Under the pieces are notes generated by a model. That model saw only the letters and a program-made list of their open reading frames with translations. It did not search any database and was not told the origin of the DNA. Below are positions 1 through 8,689 of a DNA stretch of 39,668 nt, in pieces. The translations under genes were made by a program, and so were the position numbers. Numbering within the stretch: the first letter of the stretch is position 1; every line of letters begins with the position of its first letter. Origin of the DNA: Ignavibacteriaceae bacterium. GTDB taxonomy: Bacteria > Bacteroidota > Ignavibacteria > Ignavibacteriales > Ignavibacteriaceae. The DNA is taken from positions 1-39,668 of the forward strand of contig JABWCA010000004.1 in NCBI GenBank assembly GCA_013359345.1. Direction: 5' to 3'.

Positions 1-697
1 TACGAACTACCTTCAAAAGATTTTTCCGCTTATGATGACCGCAGCAGGAACAATCACCCCCTCAAAAGTGGTGATTATGGGTGCGGGAGTTGCAGGCCTT
101 CAGGCACTTGGCACCGCCAAAAGACTTGGCGCCGTTGTGGAAGTTTCAGATGTGCGGCCTGCAGTTAAAGAAGAAGTCATGAGTCTCGGCGGAAGGTTCA
201 TTGAAGTTGAGATGGATAAATCAATGCAGGATGAAAGAGGATACGCCAAAGAGGCCTCACAGGAATATCTTAACAAACAGAAAGAAGTTCTCTTTAAGCA
301 CATCACTGCAGCAGATATCGTAATCACCACTGCACTGGTGCCGGGCAGAAAAGCCCCCATACTTGTCACAGAAGAAATGGTTAAGCATATGCGCCATGGT
401 TCTGTGGTTCTTGATATGGCGGTTGAGTTTGGCGGAAACTGTGAAATCAGCGAAGCAGGCAAAGTTGTCGTTAAACACGGAGTCACTATAATCGGGGAGC
501 CAAACCTCCCGTCATTAATGGCTCATCAGGCAAGCGATCTTTATTCAAAAAATCTTCTCGCCTTTATTCAGCATTTCAGTAAGGAGGGTAATCTGAATCT
601 TAATCCCGATGATGAAATTGTAAAATCCTCACTCATTGTAAAAGACGGCGAGCTCGTTAATGAAAGAGTGAAAAATCACTGGAATACAGGAGTATAA
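1..697 (+). CDS. pntAA: NAD(P) transhydrogenase subunit alpha part 1, 5'-truncated
   Basis: C-terminal part of the NAD(H)-binding (domain I) subunit of proton-translocating transhydrogenase, which exchanges hydride between NADH and NADP+ using the proton gradient. The frame is open from base 2, so the gene begins upstream of the window; the ATGs at 32 and 35 are internal. The visible protein has a Rossmann glycine motif (VVIMGAGVAGLQA), then TTALVPGRKAPIL and GEPNLPSLMAHQAS, all typical of the alanine dehydrogenase/PntA family. A full subunit is about 370-380 residues, so roughly 150 are missing. One base separates it from pntAB, which has an AGGAG ribosome site in the end of this gene. This is the three-polypeptide form (alpha1, alpha2, beta). 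Confidence 0.95.
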   Translation, partial: TNYLQKIFPLMMTAAGTITPSKVVIMGAGVAGLQALGTAKRLGAVVEVSDVRPAVKEEVMSLGGRFIEVEMDKSMQDERGYAKEASQEYLNKQKEVLFKHITAADIVITTALVPGRKAPILVTEEMVKHMRHGSVVLDMAVEFGGNCEISEAGKVVVKHGVTIIGEPNLPSLMAHQASDLYSKNLLAFIQHFSKEGNLNLNPDDEIVKSSLIVKDGELVNERVKNHWNTGV

Positions 698-698
698 C

Positions 699-977
699 AT
701 GGGTACAGAAATTTTTGCTTTACTATACATTTTTGTTCTTGCCAGTTTTGTTGGTTTTGAGCTTATAACAAAAGTGCCTCCCACACTGCACACGCCGCTT
801 ATGTCGGGATCAAATGCAATTTCGGGTATCACCATTGTCGGGGCGCTTATTGCAGCGGGACATAATGATACAATGGCACAGATACTTGGTATGGTCGCCG
901 TGATTTTTGCCACAATCAACGTGGTGGGCGGTTATCTTGTTACCGACAGAATGTTAAAAATGTTTAAAAAGAAGTGA
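699..977 (+). CDS. pntAB: NAD(P) transhydrogenase subunit alpha part 2
   Basis: Small membrane subunit (92 residues) that contributes helices to the proton channel (domain II) of transhydrogenase. About three hydrophobic segments are visible: residues 2-22, roughly 35-55 and 60-82. The segment containing PPTLHTPLMSGSNAISG, with the conserved SGxNAIxG signature of this subunit, lies between the first two. An AGGAG box sits 6 bases before the ATG. It lies between pntAA and pntB with gaps of 1 and 10 bases, so the three are surely one operon and act as one complex in the inner membrane. Confidence 0.94.
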   Translation: MGTEIFALLYIFVLASFVGFELITKVPPTLHTPLMSGSNAISGITIVGALIAAGHNDTMAQILGMVAVIFATINVVGGYLVTDRMLKMFKKK

Positions 978-987
978 GTGAAAAGAA

Positions 988-2403
988 ATGAGAGAAATTT
1001 TAATCCCTGTACTGTATCTGGTCGCCTCATTCCTTTTTATATACGGAATTAAAGGATTAGGTTCGCCCCTCAAAGCTGTCAAGGCAAATCAGCTTTCTGC
1101 CCTTGGAATGCTTCTGGCAATAGTGGCCACATTGCTTGTCAAAGATATCGTAAGCTTTGAGTATATTCTCATCGGTCTGGTGGTTGGCTCCGGTATCGGG
1201 GCGCTGCTGGCGTATACGGTTAAAATGACCGATATGCCGCAGATGGTGGGGCTTCTTAACGGTTTCGGCGGTGGTGCATCAGCCATAGTGGCTTTTGCCG
1301 AACTTCTTATAAGACTCCATAATGCCGAAGCAAATCCTTCACAGATTGCAGATTTCCTTAATCTTAAATCGGGACTCACAATCCAGCTAAGCATAATCAT
1401 AGGCGGCGTTACATTCACCGGCTCACTTATTGCATTTGGCAAACTGCAGGGAATTGTAACCGGTAAGGTTGTCAAATTACCGGGACACAACATCCTGAAT
1501 ATCCTCCTTCTTGCAGGTGCCGTTGCCCTTATAGTTTTTTCTTCAATATATCCCGGTGATCTGAACGCTTATTATGTTTCACTTGCAGTGGCACTTATTC
1601 TTGGCATCATGCTTGTTCTCCCTATAGGGGGGGCGGATATGCCGGTGGCCATTTCGCTGCTTAATTCTTATTCAGGTCTGGCAGCCGCGGCAACCGGATT
1701 TGTGATAAATAATGAAATGCTGATTATTGCAGGAGCGCTCGTTGGTGCCTCTGGTGTTATTCTCACCAACATCATGTGCAAAGCTATGAACAGATCATTA
1801 ATGAATGTTCTGCTCGGAGGATGGGCAAATGCAGCTGCCTCCGGAGGTGCTGATGCACAGACTGAGAAGAAAACGGTAAAGTCTGTCGATTCAGAAGAAG
1901 CAGCCATGCTTTTCAGTGTTGCATCAAATGTGGTTATCGTTCCCGGATATGGTATGGCGGTGGCTCAGGCACAGCATACTGTTAAAGAACTGATGGATAA
2001 CCTGGAGAAAAAGGGTGTCAACGTAAGGTTCGCAATTCATCCCGTGGCGGGCCGTATGCCAGGTCACATGAATATTCTTCTGGCCGAGGCAAACATTCCG
2101 TATGATAAACTGCTTGCACTTGAAGATATAAATGATGATTTTAAGAACACTGATATCTCATTAATTATTGGTGCAAACGATGTTGTGAATCCTGCGGCAA
2201 GAAATAATCCGCAGTCAACAATTTACGGAATGCCTATTCTCAATGTCGACTATTCAAAGACTGTTGTAATTATTAAGAGATCAATGGCATCAGGATACGC
2301 CGGAATTGAAAATGATCTGTTTTATAATGACAATTCTCTTATGTATTTTGGTGATGCAAAAGATGCGCTTGTTAAACTTAATAATGAGCTAAAAAATTTA
2401 TAA
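988..2403 (+). CDS. pntB: NAD(P) transhydrogenase subunit beta
   Basis: The 471-residue beta subunit carries the rest of the proton-translocating membrane domain and the NADP(H)-binding domain III. Residues 1-270 are a run of about nine hydrophobic helices with MVGLLNGFGGGASA and ADMPVAISLLNSYSGLAAAA motifs. The C-terminal domain has PGYGMAVAQAQ (NADP-binding loop), HPVAGRMPGHMNILLAEA and GANDVVNPAA, all diagnostic of PntB. Length is normal for the family. It is last in the pnt operon; the intergenic stretch after it is only 40 bases, so the downstream envelope block may be partly read through. Confidence 0.95.
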   Translation: MREILIPVLYLVASFLFIYGIKGLGSPLKAVKANQLSALGMLLAIVATLLVKDIVSFEYILIGLVVGSGIGALLAYTVKMTDMPQMVGLLNGFGGGASAIVAFAELLIRLHNAEANPSQIADFLNLKSGLTIQLSIIIGGVTFTGSLIAFGKLQGIVTGKVVKLPGHNILNILLLAGAVALIVFSSIYPGDLNAYYVSLAVALILGIMLVLPIGGADMPVAISLLNSYSGLAAAATGFVINNEMLIIAGALVGASGVILTNIMCKAMNRSLMNVLLGGWANAAASGGADAQTEKKTVKSVDSEEAAMLFSVASNVVIVPGYGMAVAQAQHTVKELMDNLEKKGVNVRFAIHPVAGRMPGHMNILLAEANIPYDKLLALEDINDDFKNTDISLIIGANDVVNPAARNNPQSTIYGMPILNVDYSKTVVIIKRSMASGYAGIENDLFYNDNSLMYFGDAKDALVKLNNELKNL

Positions 2404-2443
2404 ATTTGAATAATTAATATTCTAAATTTTTGAGGGCGGTAAA

Positions 2444-2683
2444 ATGAAGCTAAACTGGGAACAGTTTGTCGGCAAGACGCTGAATATCACGATGCATGAA
2501 AATTACGGACTCGTAAATGAGTCGTCTACAAACAGCGCCGTTTACGAAATAGTATTTAAAAGCGGCACTTTACAGGGCGCCTATGATGACGGACTGTTAC
2601 TGCTTACTGAGCGTGAAAGCGAAAAGATAACCATTTTTGTGCCCTATGGCTCCATAAAATGCGTTGAGATTTTTAACTTTTAA
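2444..2683 (+). CDS. small hypothetical protein, possibly Sm-like fold
   Basis: A 79-residue protein that I do not recognise as a named family. There is no signal peptide or membrane segment, so it is probably cytoplasmic. The second half (SGTLQGAYDDGLLLLTERE, then ITIFVPYGSIKCVEIF) has the strand pattern of a small Sm/Hfq-like barrel, in which a ligand-binding strand is followed by a final strand entered through a conserved 'P-x-x-x-I' turn; this is inference from pattern only. A GAGGGCGG ribosome site precedes the ATG. The next gene starts 3 bases after its stop, so it is likely translated together with the Plug-type protein. Confidence 0.6.
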   Translation: MKLNWEQFVGKTLNITMHENYGLVNESSTNSAVYEIVFKSGTLQGAYDDGLLLLTERESEKITIFVPYGSIKCVEIFNF

Positions 2684-2686
2684 TTT

Positions 2687-3916
2687 GTGAGCCGATACCT
2701 TTTATTGCTTTTGCTTCAGGTGCTGTTAACTGAGAGTTTATACTCATCGGTACCTGAAGTGAAAGCCCTTGTTTGCTATAAGTCGCCATCCGGCAAAAAC
2801 TTCCCAATCATCAATCCAGATACCGGTGAGAAAATCACCATTGAGTTTGATTTTAACTCAGCTTCATATCCTGAAACAGCTATAATCTTTAAGCCCTGTG
2901 ATCCCGGCGGAAGACCCCTTAAAGATCAGTTCTTTTATTCACGCAATGAAAATATTCTGAGGAATCCTGAATTTGAATATCTTCCGGTTACCGTTAAAGA
3001 TGCCAGATATCATTTCAGCGGATCATTCCCTGATGCCCGTGCCGGCATTGAATTCCCCTTCAGGACAAAATGGATGTTTCTGATTACCGATTCCTTTGAT
3101 ACAACCCGGGTATATGCCACCGGTTATTTCTATGTTGTATCTGATGAGGCCTCTGCAGGTGCGGCATTTGTAACCGAATCAATCTATGATGCTCCGCTCT
3201 TTCCGGTTGATTTATCAAAAGCACTCACAATGAATATAAAACTGCAACTGCCGGATGGTTTCTTTCAGGAATATTTTGAGGCTGTTGAGGTTATAGAGAA
3301 TAATAAATTTTACGATGGGAAATATTATCCTAAAAATATGCGGGCCGACAGCGTTTTATTCAGGACAACAGACGGCAGTAATTTTGAGATTACAATCAGG
3401 GGTATAAGGCCGGGCAACTCTTACAGACAAATTGATATAACAAATCAGTCAAAATATCAGGGAGACGGGGCTTACGCAACTCCTGACGGAGTGGAAACCT
3501 CCCGATTTTACTTCAGGGGAGATAAAGATAATAACGGTGCCATGCTGCTTGCCCCTTTCAATGAGCTTACTTCTGATTACATTACAATCAGATTCAGGTT
3601 CACTCCGCCAGATGATTCGCAGACCGGAATTTACCTCAACGGGTCATTTAATTACTGGAATCCGGGGGGCATGATAAAAATGGAAAAATCAGGAAACCGT
3701 TATGAAGCCTCTTTAAGACTCAAGAGAGGTGTTTACGACTATCAGTATGTGAGTGCCTCAGCAGACGCGCAGAAAATCTTGTCAGATCCCTATGTGTTTG
3801 AAGGCAATTTTTTTGAAACAGACAACATCTATACGGTGCTGTTTTATTATAAAGATCAGCAGAACAGGGGATACAGTAAAATTATTAAAGTATTGAGTGT
3901 ACATAATGGAAAATAA
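2687..3916 (+). CDS. type IX secretion system Plug-type protein (DUF5103 family)
   Basis: 409 residues beginning with a hydrophobic signal peptide (SRYLLLLLLQVLLTESLYS), so it is exported to the periplasm. The body matches the Bacteroidota DUF5103 family: an N-terminal region with 'FKPCDPGGRPLKDQFFYSR', a central motif about oriented dyes of RxIDITNQ type, then a carbohydrate-module-like Ig region (YLNGSFNYWNPGG) and the characteristic end 'DPYVFEGNFFETDNIYTVLFYY'-like stretch. In Flavobacterium the Plug protein occludes the periplasmic side of the SprA translocon. The GTG start 3 bases after the previous stop has no clear Shine-Dalgarno. Its 3' end overlaps the next gene. Together with the sorting-domain protease at 29917 it implies a working T9SS. 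Confidence 0.78.
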   Translation: MSRYLLLLLLQVLLTESLYSSVPEVKALVCYKSPSGKNFPIINPDTGEKITIEFDFNSASYPETAIIFKPCDPGGRPLKDQFFYSRNENILRNPEFEYLPVTVKDARYHFSGSFPDARAGIEFPFRTKWMFLITDSFDTTRVYATGYFYVVSDEASAGAAFVTESIYDAPLFPVDLSKALTMNIKLQLPDGFFQEYFEAVEVIENNKFYDGKYYPKNMRADSVLFRTTDGSNFEITIRGIRPGNSYRQIDITNQSKYQGDGAYATPDGVETSRFYFRGDKDNNGAMLLAPFNELTSDYITIRFRFTPPDDSQTGIYLNGSFNYWNPGGMIKMEKSGNRYEASLRLKRGVYDYQYVSASADAQKILSDPYVFEGNFFETDNIYTVLFYYKDQQNRGYSKIIKVLSVHNGK

Positions 3917-4913
3917 AAATAAACTTAAAATCGGCATTGCAGGGGTTGGTCACCTCGGAACCCTGCATCTTAAAATGCTCCTTCAGTCAGATAACTGTAC
4001 AGTAACGGGTATATACGATGGTAATATTGAAAATCTTAACAAAAAGGCAGAGGAATACAGCGTTAAGGCGTTTGAGAACTATGATCAGTTTCTGGAACAT
4101 TGCGACGCTGTATCAATAGCGGTATCAACTCCGGCTCACTATGAGATCGCAAAACAAGCTCTGCTGAGCGGCCGTCATATATTTATTGAAAAACCGATAA
4201 CTTCGACTATTGAGGAGGCAGTTGAACTCTGCCGGATAGCTGATGAAAGGGGCTTGAAGATACAGGTGGGTCATATCGAGAGATTTAATCCTGCAATTCT
4301 GGCTGTCGAAAAGTATTCAATCAGTCCGTTATTTATTCAGACCGACAGGCTTGCACAGTTTAATCCCAGGGGTTCAGATGTTGCAGTGGTTCTTGACCTC
4401 ATGATACATGATATAGATCTGATCCTCTCGCTTATAAAAAGTAAGGTCGTAAAAATTGACGCCAGCGGTGTTGCAGTGGTATCTGATTATCTGGATATTG
4501 CAAACGCACGCATTGAGTTTGAGAATGGTGCTGTTGCCGTGGTTACCGCAAGCAGGATTTCTCAGAAAAAGATGAGAAAGATGAGAATCTTCCAGAAGGA
4601 TCATTATATCTCGCTCGATTTTAATTCGGGTGTGGCAGAAGTTTTCAGGCTTGTTGATCCAAAAGTGAACCATCAGATCACGGGAATCTCCTTTGGGAGC
4701 ATTGGCACAGGAGAAAATATAAAAAGCATAGTTTATGAACAGCCTGAAGTTATTGAGATAAATGCACTGAAACATGAACTCAGTCTTTTTATTGATGCGG
4801 TGCTTAATGACACCACTCCGGTTGTATCGGGAGTTGATGGTCTTGAGGCATTAAAAATTGCCGAGCAGATCATTAAGAAAATTGAAGAATCTGCTGCAAA
4901 GCTTAAGGTTTAG
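3906..4913 (+). CDS. Gfo/Idh/MocA family NAD(P)-dependent oxidoreductase
   Basis: Cytoplasmic sugar (or nucleotide-sugar) dehydrogenase-like protein, 335 residues from ATG 3906. An in-frame GTG at 3897 is possible but less likely. The N-terminal Rossmann fold shows KIGIAGVGHLGTLHLKMLL; the family's catalytic 'EKP' motif is present (FIEKPIT), as is the C-terminal-domain motif LDLMIHDIDLIL with its conserved histidine. It overlaps the end of the Plug-type gene by 11 bases and is followed 14 bases later by lptD. Relatives beside lipid A genes include UDP-GlcNAc 3-dehydrogenases (GnnA) that make amino-linked lipid A. That role fits the LptD neighbour but no partner aminotransferase is visible here, so the substrate stays unassigned. 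Confidence 0.85.
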   Translation: MENKNKLKIGIAGVGHLGTLHLKMLLQSDNCTVTGIYDGNIENLNKKAEEYSVKAFENYDQFLEHCDAVSIAVSTPAHYEIAKQALLSGRHIFIEKPITSTIEEAVELCRIADERGLKIQVGHIERFNPAILAVEKYSISPLFIQTDRLAQFNPRGSDVAVVLDLMIHDIDLILSLIKSKVVKIDASGVAVVSDYLDIANARIEFENGAVAVVTASRISQKKMRKMRIFQKDHYISLDFNSGVAEVFRLVDPKVNHQITGISFGSIGTGENIKSIVYEQPEVIEINALKHELSLFIDAVLNDTTPVVSGVDGLEALKIAEQIIKKIEESAAKLKV

Positions 4914-4927
4914 TTATTAACTCAGAC

Positions 4928-7570
4928 ATGAAAAATCCAGGATCTCTCCCGGTTTCCCGACTTATACTTTATATGTGTTCAGCATGCATTCTTATTTGCT
5001 TTGCTGAAACGGCTGCATTTCCTGTTGCATCCCTTCAGTTTGAGCCGCTGCCTGCTGCCGACACAATAAATATCAAAGATAGTCTGGTGCTTGCGGATAC
5101 CTTATTTGAGGATGATTCTGATATCGATTCGGTTATATATGCATCATCAACCGATTCTCTTATATTTTTCACTCAGGATAAGATGATGCACATTTACGGC
5201 AAGGGTAAACTAAAGTATAAAAATACAAACCTGACATCAGGCACAATCTTCGTTGATTTTGAAACATCATTTCTTGAAGCTTTCGGAGCTGAGTCTGATA
5301 CCGCAGGGGGACTTACCGATACGCCGGTTCTTAATGAGGAGGGAACCGATTACCGGGGCAGTAAGATGAAATATAACTTTAAGAACAGGAAAGGATATAT
5401 CACTTACGCCGAAACCGAAGCTGAAAATGCTAATTATTCCGGTGCAAAGATCAAAAAAGTCACCAAAGATGTCTTTTTTGTTGAAAACGGTTTTTATACC
5501 ACCTGCGATGCCGACCACCCTCATTACGGATTCTTCTGTGCGCAGATGAAAGTCATCCCTGATGAACAGGTTATAGGGAAATGGATTTTTCTCACGTTCG
5601 GAGGCGTTCCGTTTCCCGTGCCGATTCCTTTTGCCGTATTCCCTCTTGAAAAAGGAAGGAGATCAGGCATAATAGCCCCTGCATTCGGTAACCGGACCGG
5701 TTATGGAAGATATCTTTCCAGATTCGGATATTTCTGGGCTCCGAGTGATTATTTTGATCTTACCTTAACCGGTGATTTTTACACAAGGGGGAGTTTTGGT
5801 GTTAATTCCCGTTTCAGATACAATAAAAGATATGATTTCAATGGTTATGTTGAAGGGAGTTACTATAATCTGATCAGTGGTGAAAGCAATGATCCCGGCC
5901 GGGCTTCAGAACAGAACTGGCGGCTGAGATGGTTTCACAATCAAAGCCTGACTCCCACCTCACGCTTTGATGCAAACCTTGAGTTCCTTTCCTCTAATTT
6001 TATCAGGGAAACCAGCACCAATATCAATGAGCTCCTGAAGAATGATATTTATTCTAATATCACCTATTTTGAAACCTGGGAAGAATCAGGGATGAGCCTT
6101 ACGGCCAATTATAACAGAAGGCAGGAATTACAAACCGGTAACATCTTTGAAACTCTCCCGGGAGTAACATTCAGCAAATCACTCTTTTATCCGTTTGCAA
6201 ATCCTGATGCGCCTGAAAAACTGCACTGGTATGAAGAAATCGGCGTTTCATATACTGGTCAGCTTCAGAATCAGCGCAATAATGTAAACGGAATATTTGA
6301 TGTGAGAAACGGTATCCAGCATCAGATTTCATTAACCGCCGCACCAAAAATCGGTTTCTTCAATGTTTCACCCTCAGTCAGCTATCAGGAAATCTGGTAT
6401 ACTAAAAGTATTCTCCGCGAAGCTGTTTTAACAGGAAATCAGGTAAATACGCCTCTGTGGGCCGAACTGAATAAAAACAGATATTTTGAAACAAATCAGG
6501 CGGCGGATACTGTAATAACACGAGATGTTGACGGATTCAGGGCGGTCAGAACCTTTACTCTTTCACTTGCCGCGCAGACTAAAGTCTTCGGTATTTTCCC
6601 GGTTAATAATTTCGGCGTTTCAGCACTCAGGCACACTCTCATCCCCAGAGTCAGTTATAATTACCAGCCTGATTTTTCTGAAGATTTCTGGGGGTATTAC
6701 GGTTCATATCAGCTTAGCAGCGGCGAGACCGTAAAATACAGCAAATTTGAAAAGGAAATTTTTGGCGGACCCTCAACCGGAGAGCAGCAGAGCTTAAGTT
6801 TCGGGGTGTCAAATATTTTTGAAATAAAAACAATGAAGGATCTGACCGATACGACCTCCAAAGAGCAGAAAATACAGCTGCTTAACGTTAATGCGTCAAT
6901 GAATTACAATTTTGCAGCAGATAGCCTTAAGTTCTCCAATCTCTTTGTTGATTACAGAACTCAGGTGTCAGATTTTCTTAATCTCGCCGGTTCAACAACT
7001 TTCGGTTTGTATGATTATGACCAGAACGGCAGGGATATCAATAAATTTCTGATCTCTGAAGGGAAGGGATTTCTCAGACTCAAAAATGTAAGCTTTTCTG
7101 CCTCACTCAATCTCTCAGGCGAACGCTTTAAATCTGAACAGAAAGAAGATACAATTCAGACTACCGGTGAGGAGATATTTTTCAGGGAAAGTAATTATTA
7201 CACCGGACTTTACTCTCCGGTTGAACCTGATTTTACAATTCCCTGGAGCCTCAGTCTTTCTTACAATTTCAATGAAAACAGATTCAACCCCAACTCAATC
7301 CAGAAATTCTCAAACGTCAGAGGTGATTTCAGTCTGAGTCTGACCAAGAACTGGAAATTCACTCTCGGCGGAAGTTATGACATTGAAAGAAAAGAATTTG
7401 CTGCCCCGCAGATAGTGATAAGCCGTGATCTGCATTGCTGGGTGATGAATTTTGTATGGAATCCTGTGGGAACATACACAGGCTACAGGTTTGAGATCAA
7501 GGTTAAGGCCCCTCAGCTGAGTGACCTTAAGCTTGAAAAATCGGATAACTTCTTCAGCGGAAGAAGATAA
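4928..7570 (+). CDS. lptD: LPS-assembly outer membrane protein LptD, Bacteroidota type
   Basis: 880-residue outer-membrane translocon that inserts lipopolysaccharide into the outer leaflet. The N-terminus has a signal-like hydrophobic stretch (residues 10-31). Residues about 75-180 form an OstA/LptA-like jellyroll (IYGKGKLKYKN, YRGSKMKYNFKNRKGYITY). There follows the LptD core motif TTCDADHPHYGFFCAQMKV and PFAVFPLEKGRRSGIIAP, then a long beta-barrel of alternating aromatic strands to the C-terminus. Length suits the Bacteroidota LptD_2-type proteins. There is no strong ribosome site before ATG 4928. It ends 2 bases from the convergent yajQ stop with no obvious terminator between them. Confidence 0.88.
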   Translation: MKNPGSLPVSRLILYMCSACILICFAETAAFPVASLQFEPLPAADTINIKDSLVLADTLFEDDSDIDSVIYASSTDSLIFFTQDKMMHIYGKGKLKYKNTNLTSGTIFVDFETSFLEAFGAESDTAGGLTDTPVLNEEGTDYRGSKMKYNFKNRKGYITYAETEAENANYSGAKIKKVTKDVFFVENGFYTTCDADHPHYGFFCAQMKVIPDEQVIGKWIFLTFGGVPFPVPIPFAVFPLEKGRRSGIIAPAFGNRTGYGRYLSRFGYFWAPSDYFDLTLTGDFYTRGSFGVNSRFRYNKRYDFNGYVEGSYYNLISGESNDPGRASEQNWRLRWFHNQSLTPTSRFDANLEFLSSNFIRETSTNINELLKNDIYSNITYFETWEESGMSLTANYNRRQELQTGNIFETLPGVTFSKSLFYPFANPDAPEKLHWYEEIGVSYTGQLQNQRNNVNGIFDVRNGIQHQISLTAAPKIGFFNVSPSVSYQEIWYTKSILREAVLTGNQVNTPLWAELNKNRYFETNQAADTVITRDVDGFRAVRTFTLSLAAQTKVFGIFPVNNFGVSALRHTLIPRVSYNYQPDFSEDFWGYYGSYQLSSGETVKYSKFEKEIFGGPSTGEQQSLSFGVSNIFEIKTMKDLTDTTSKEQKIQLLNVNASMNYNFAADSLKFSNLFVDYRTQVSDFLNLAGSTTFGLYDYDQNGRDINKFLISEGKGFLRLKNVSFSASLNLSGERFKSEQKEDTIQTTGEEIFFRESNYYTGLYSPVEPDFTIPWSLSLSYNFNENRFNPNSIQKFSNVRGDFSLSLTKNWKFTLGGSYDIERKEFAAPQIVISRDLHCWVMNFVWNPVGTYTGYRFEIKVKAPQLSDLKLEKSDNFFSGRR

Positions 7571-7572
7571 AA

Positions 7573-8070
7573 TTATTTATAGTTTGTAAACTGAACCGGA
7601 AATGTAAGATCGGCATCAAGCAGCATCTTCTGAACGGCCTGCAGGTCATCTATTTTCGGTGCAGTCACTCTTACCTGCTCATCCTGTATCTGAGCCTGCA
7701 CTTTCAGGCCTGAATCTTTAATCATCTTTGTGATGATTCTTCCGTCATCTTTCGAAATACCCACTCTCAGATTAATTTTTTGCCTGAGTCTCCCGCCCGA
7801 AGCCTGTTCTGCTTCATCAGGATTTAAAGCCTTTATTGATAAACCTCTTTTAATAAATTTTGTCTGAAGAATATCAATTGTTGCTTTCAGAGAATAGTCA
7901 TCTTTCGTATTTAAATTGATAAACTTATCTTTTTTGTTAAGTTCTATTGTTGTATGTGAATCTTTCAGGTCATAACGCTGGATAATTTCCTTGGTTGCCT
8001 GATTTATTGCATTATCCACTTCCTGAAGATCAATTTCTGAAACTACATCAAATGAATGTGATTTTGCCAT
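7573..8070 (-). CDS. yajQ: YajQ family nucleotide-binding protein
   Basis: Small cytoplasmic protein of 165 residues, the normal length of the family. It opens with the hallmark SHSFDVVSEIDLQEVDNAINQA and continues with IIQRYDLKDSHTTIEL and LRQKINLRVGISKDDGRIITKMIKDS-like segments (duplicated ferredoxin-like fold). Some YajQ proteins bind cyclic di-GMP and act with transcription factors; others bind tRNA or GTP in vitro, so the exact role here is open. An AAGGA ribosome site lies just upstream of the ATG on the minus strand. It stands alone, convergent with lptD. Confidence 0.93.
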   Translation of the reverse strand: MAKSHSFDVVSEIDLQEVDNAINQATKEIIQRYDLKDSHTTIELNKKDKFINLNTKDDYSLKATIDILQTKFIKRGLSIKALNPDEAEQASGGRLRQKINLRVGISKDDGRIITKMIKDSGLKVQAQIQDEQVRVTAPKIDDLQAVQKMLLDADLTFPVQFTNYK

Positions 8071-8397
8071 AATTTTCCTTTATTTATAATCTCTTTTTTA
8101 CATTGGAATCAACAACACAAAGATAAGAATATTTGATAAAATACACTTTGGGGATAATTCCGAACTAATTTTCGGGATATTTGAATTTATTTTTGCAAAT
8201 AATCAGAAATGAGTGTAATTTTTGGAGTATTTAACGAAAATATATTGCGCTTAAAGTGTAATTTGCAGTAAGGACCCGGGCTGAACCGATAAGATTCCGG
8301 ATAATGAATAAAAACCGGTTGTGATTTCCTCTTTATGATCTCAGTACAATGTAAGGCCGGGTAAATAATAATGGAGTAATTTGAGCGGGAAAATTGC
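8071..8397. other. intergenic region upstream of yajQ
   Basis: 327 bases between the yajQ start and the 3' end of the tRNA gene. It is AT-rich next to yajQ and must hold the yajQ promoter on the minus strand. I find no convincing open reading frame, hairpin terminator, repeat array or riboswitch in it. Confidence 0.5.
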
Positions 8398-8475
8398 TGG
8401 TCGGGGTGATAGGATTCGAACCTACGACCTCTTCGTCCCGAACGAAGCGCGCTAGCCGGGCTGCGCTACACCCCG
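8398..8475 (-). tRNA. tRNA-Pro (anticodon CGG), CCA encoded
   Basis: Reading the minus strand from 8475, the cloverleaf folds cleanly: acceptor CGGGGTG pairs with CACCCCG; D arm GCGC/GCGC; anticodon arm CTTCG-TTCGGGA-CGAAG with anticodon CGG (reads codon CCG, proline); five-base variable loop; T arm GTAGG-TTCGAAT-CCTAT; discriminator A. The 3' CCA is encoded (plus-strand TGG at 8398-8400). Length is 75 plus CCA. A 61-codon open frame over this locus is a shadow of the tRNA. Confidence 0.97.
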
Positions 8476-8689
8476 AAAAACAGAATACAAATTTAACGAA
8501 AAAGAAATAAATGACCAAAAATTAAATGAAATCATTTCCGGCTGCAAAAGTTTCTAACCCCGTTATACGCAAAATAATACTGTCAGATTATAATAAGTAA
8601 CGCTATAAGTAAATACCGTAACTGTTTTGTTTTTAATAAAATATAATTATATTCCATAGTTTTTTTTGAAATCTTTACACAGAGTGGGT

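Noticed and set aside
3897-3905. GTG start for the Gfo/Idh/MocA oxidoreductase
   Set aside because: The ATG at 3906 gives MENKNKLKIGIAG, the normal distance to the Rossmann strand; GTG adds three residues with no better ribosome site.
7571-7572. Shared terminator between convergent lptD and yajQ
   Set aside because: The stops are 2 bases apart and I see no stable hairpin with a T tract on either side.
8333-8518. 61-codon minus-strand reading frame
   Set aside because: It lies over the tRNA-Pro gene, whose cloverleaf is complete; the frame is a by-product of the tRNA sequence.
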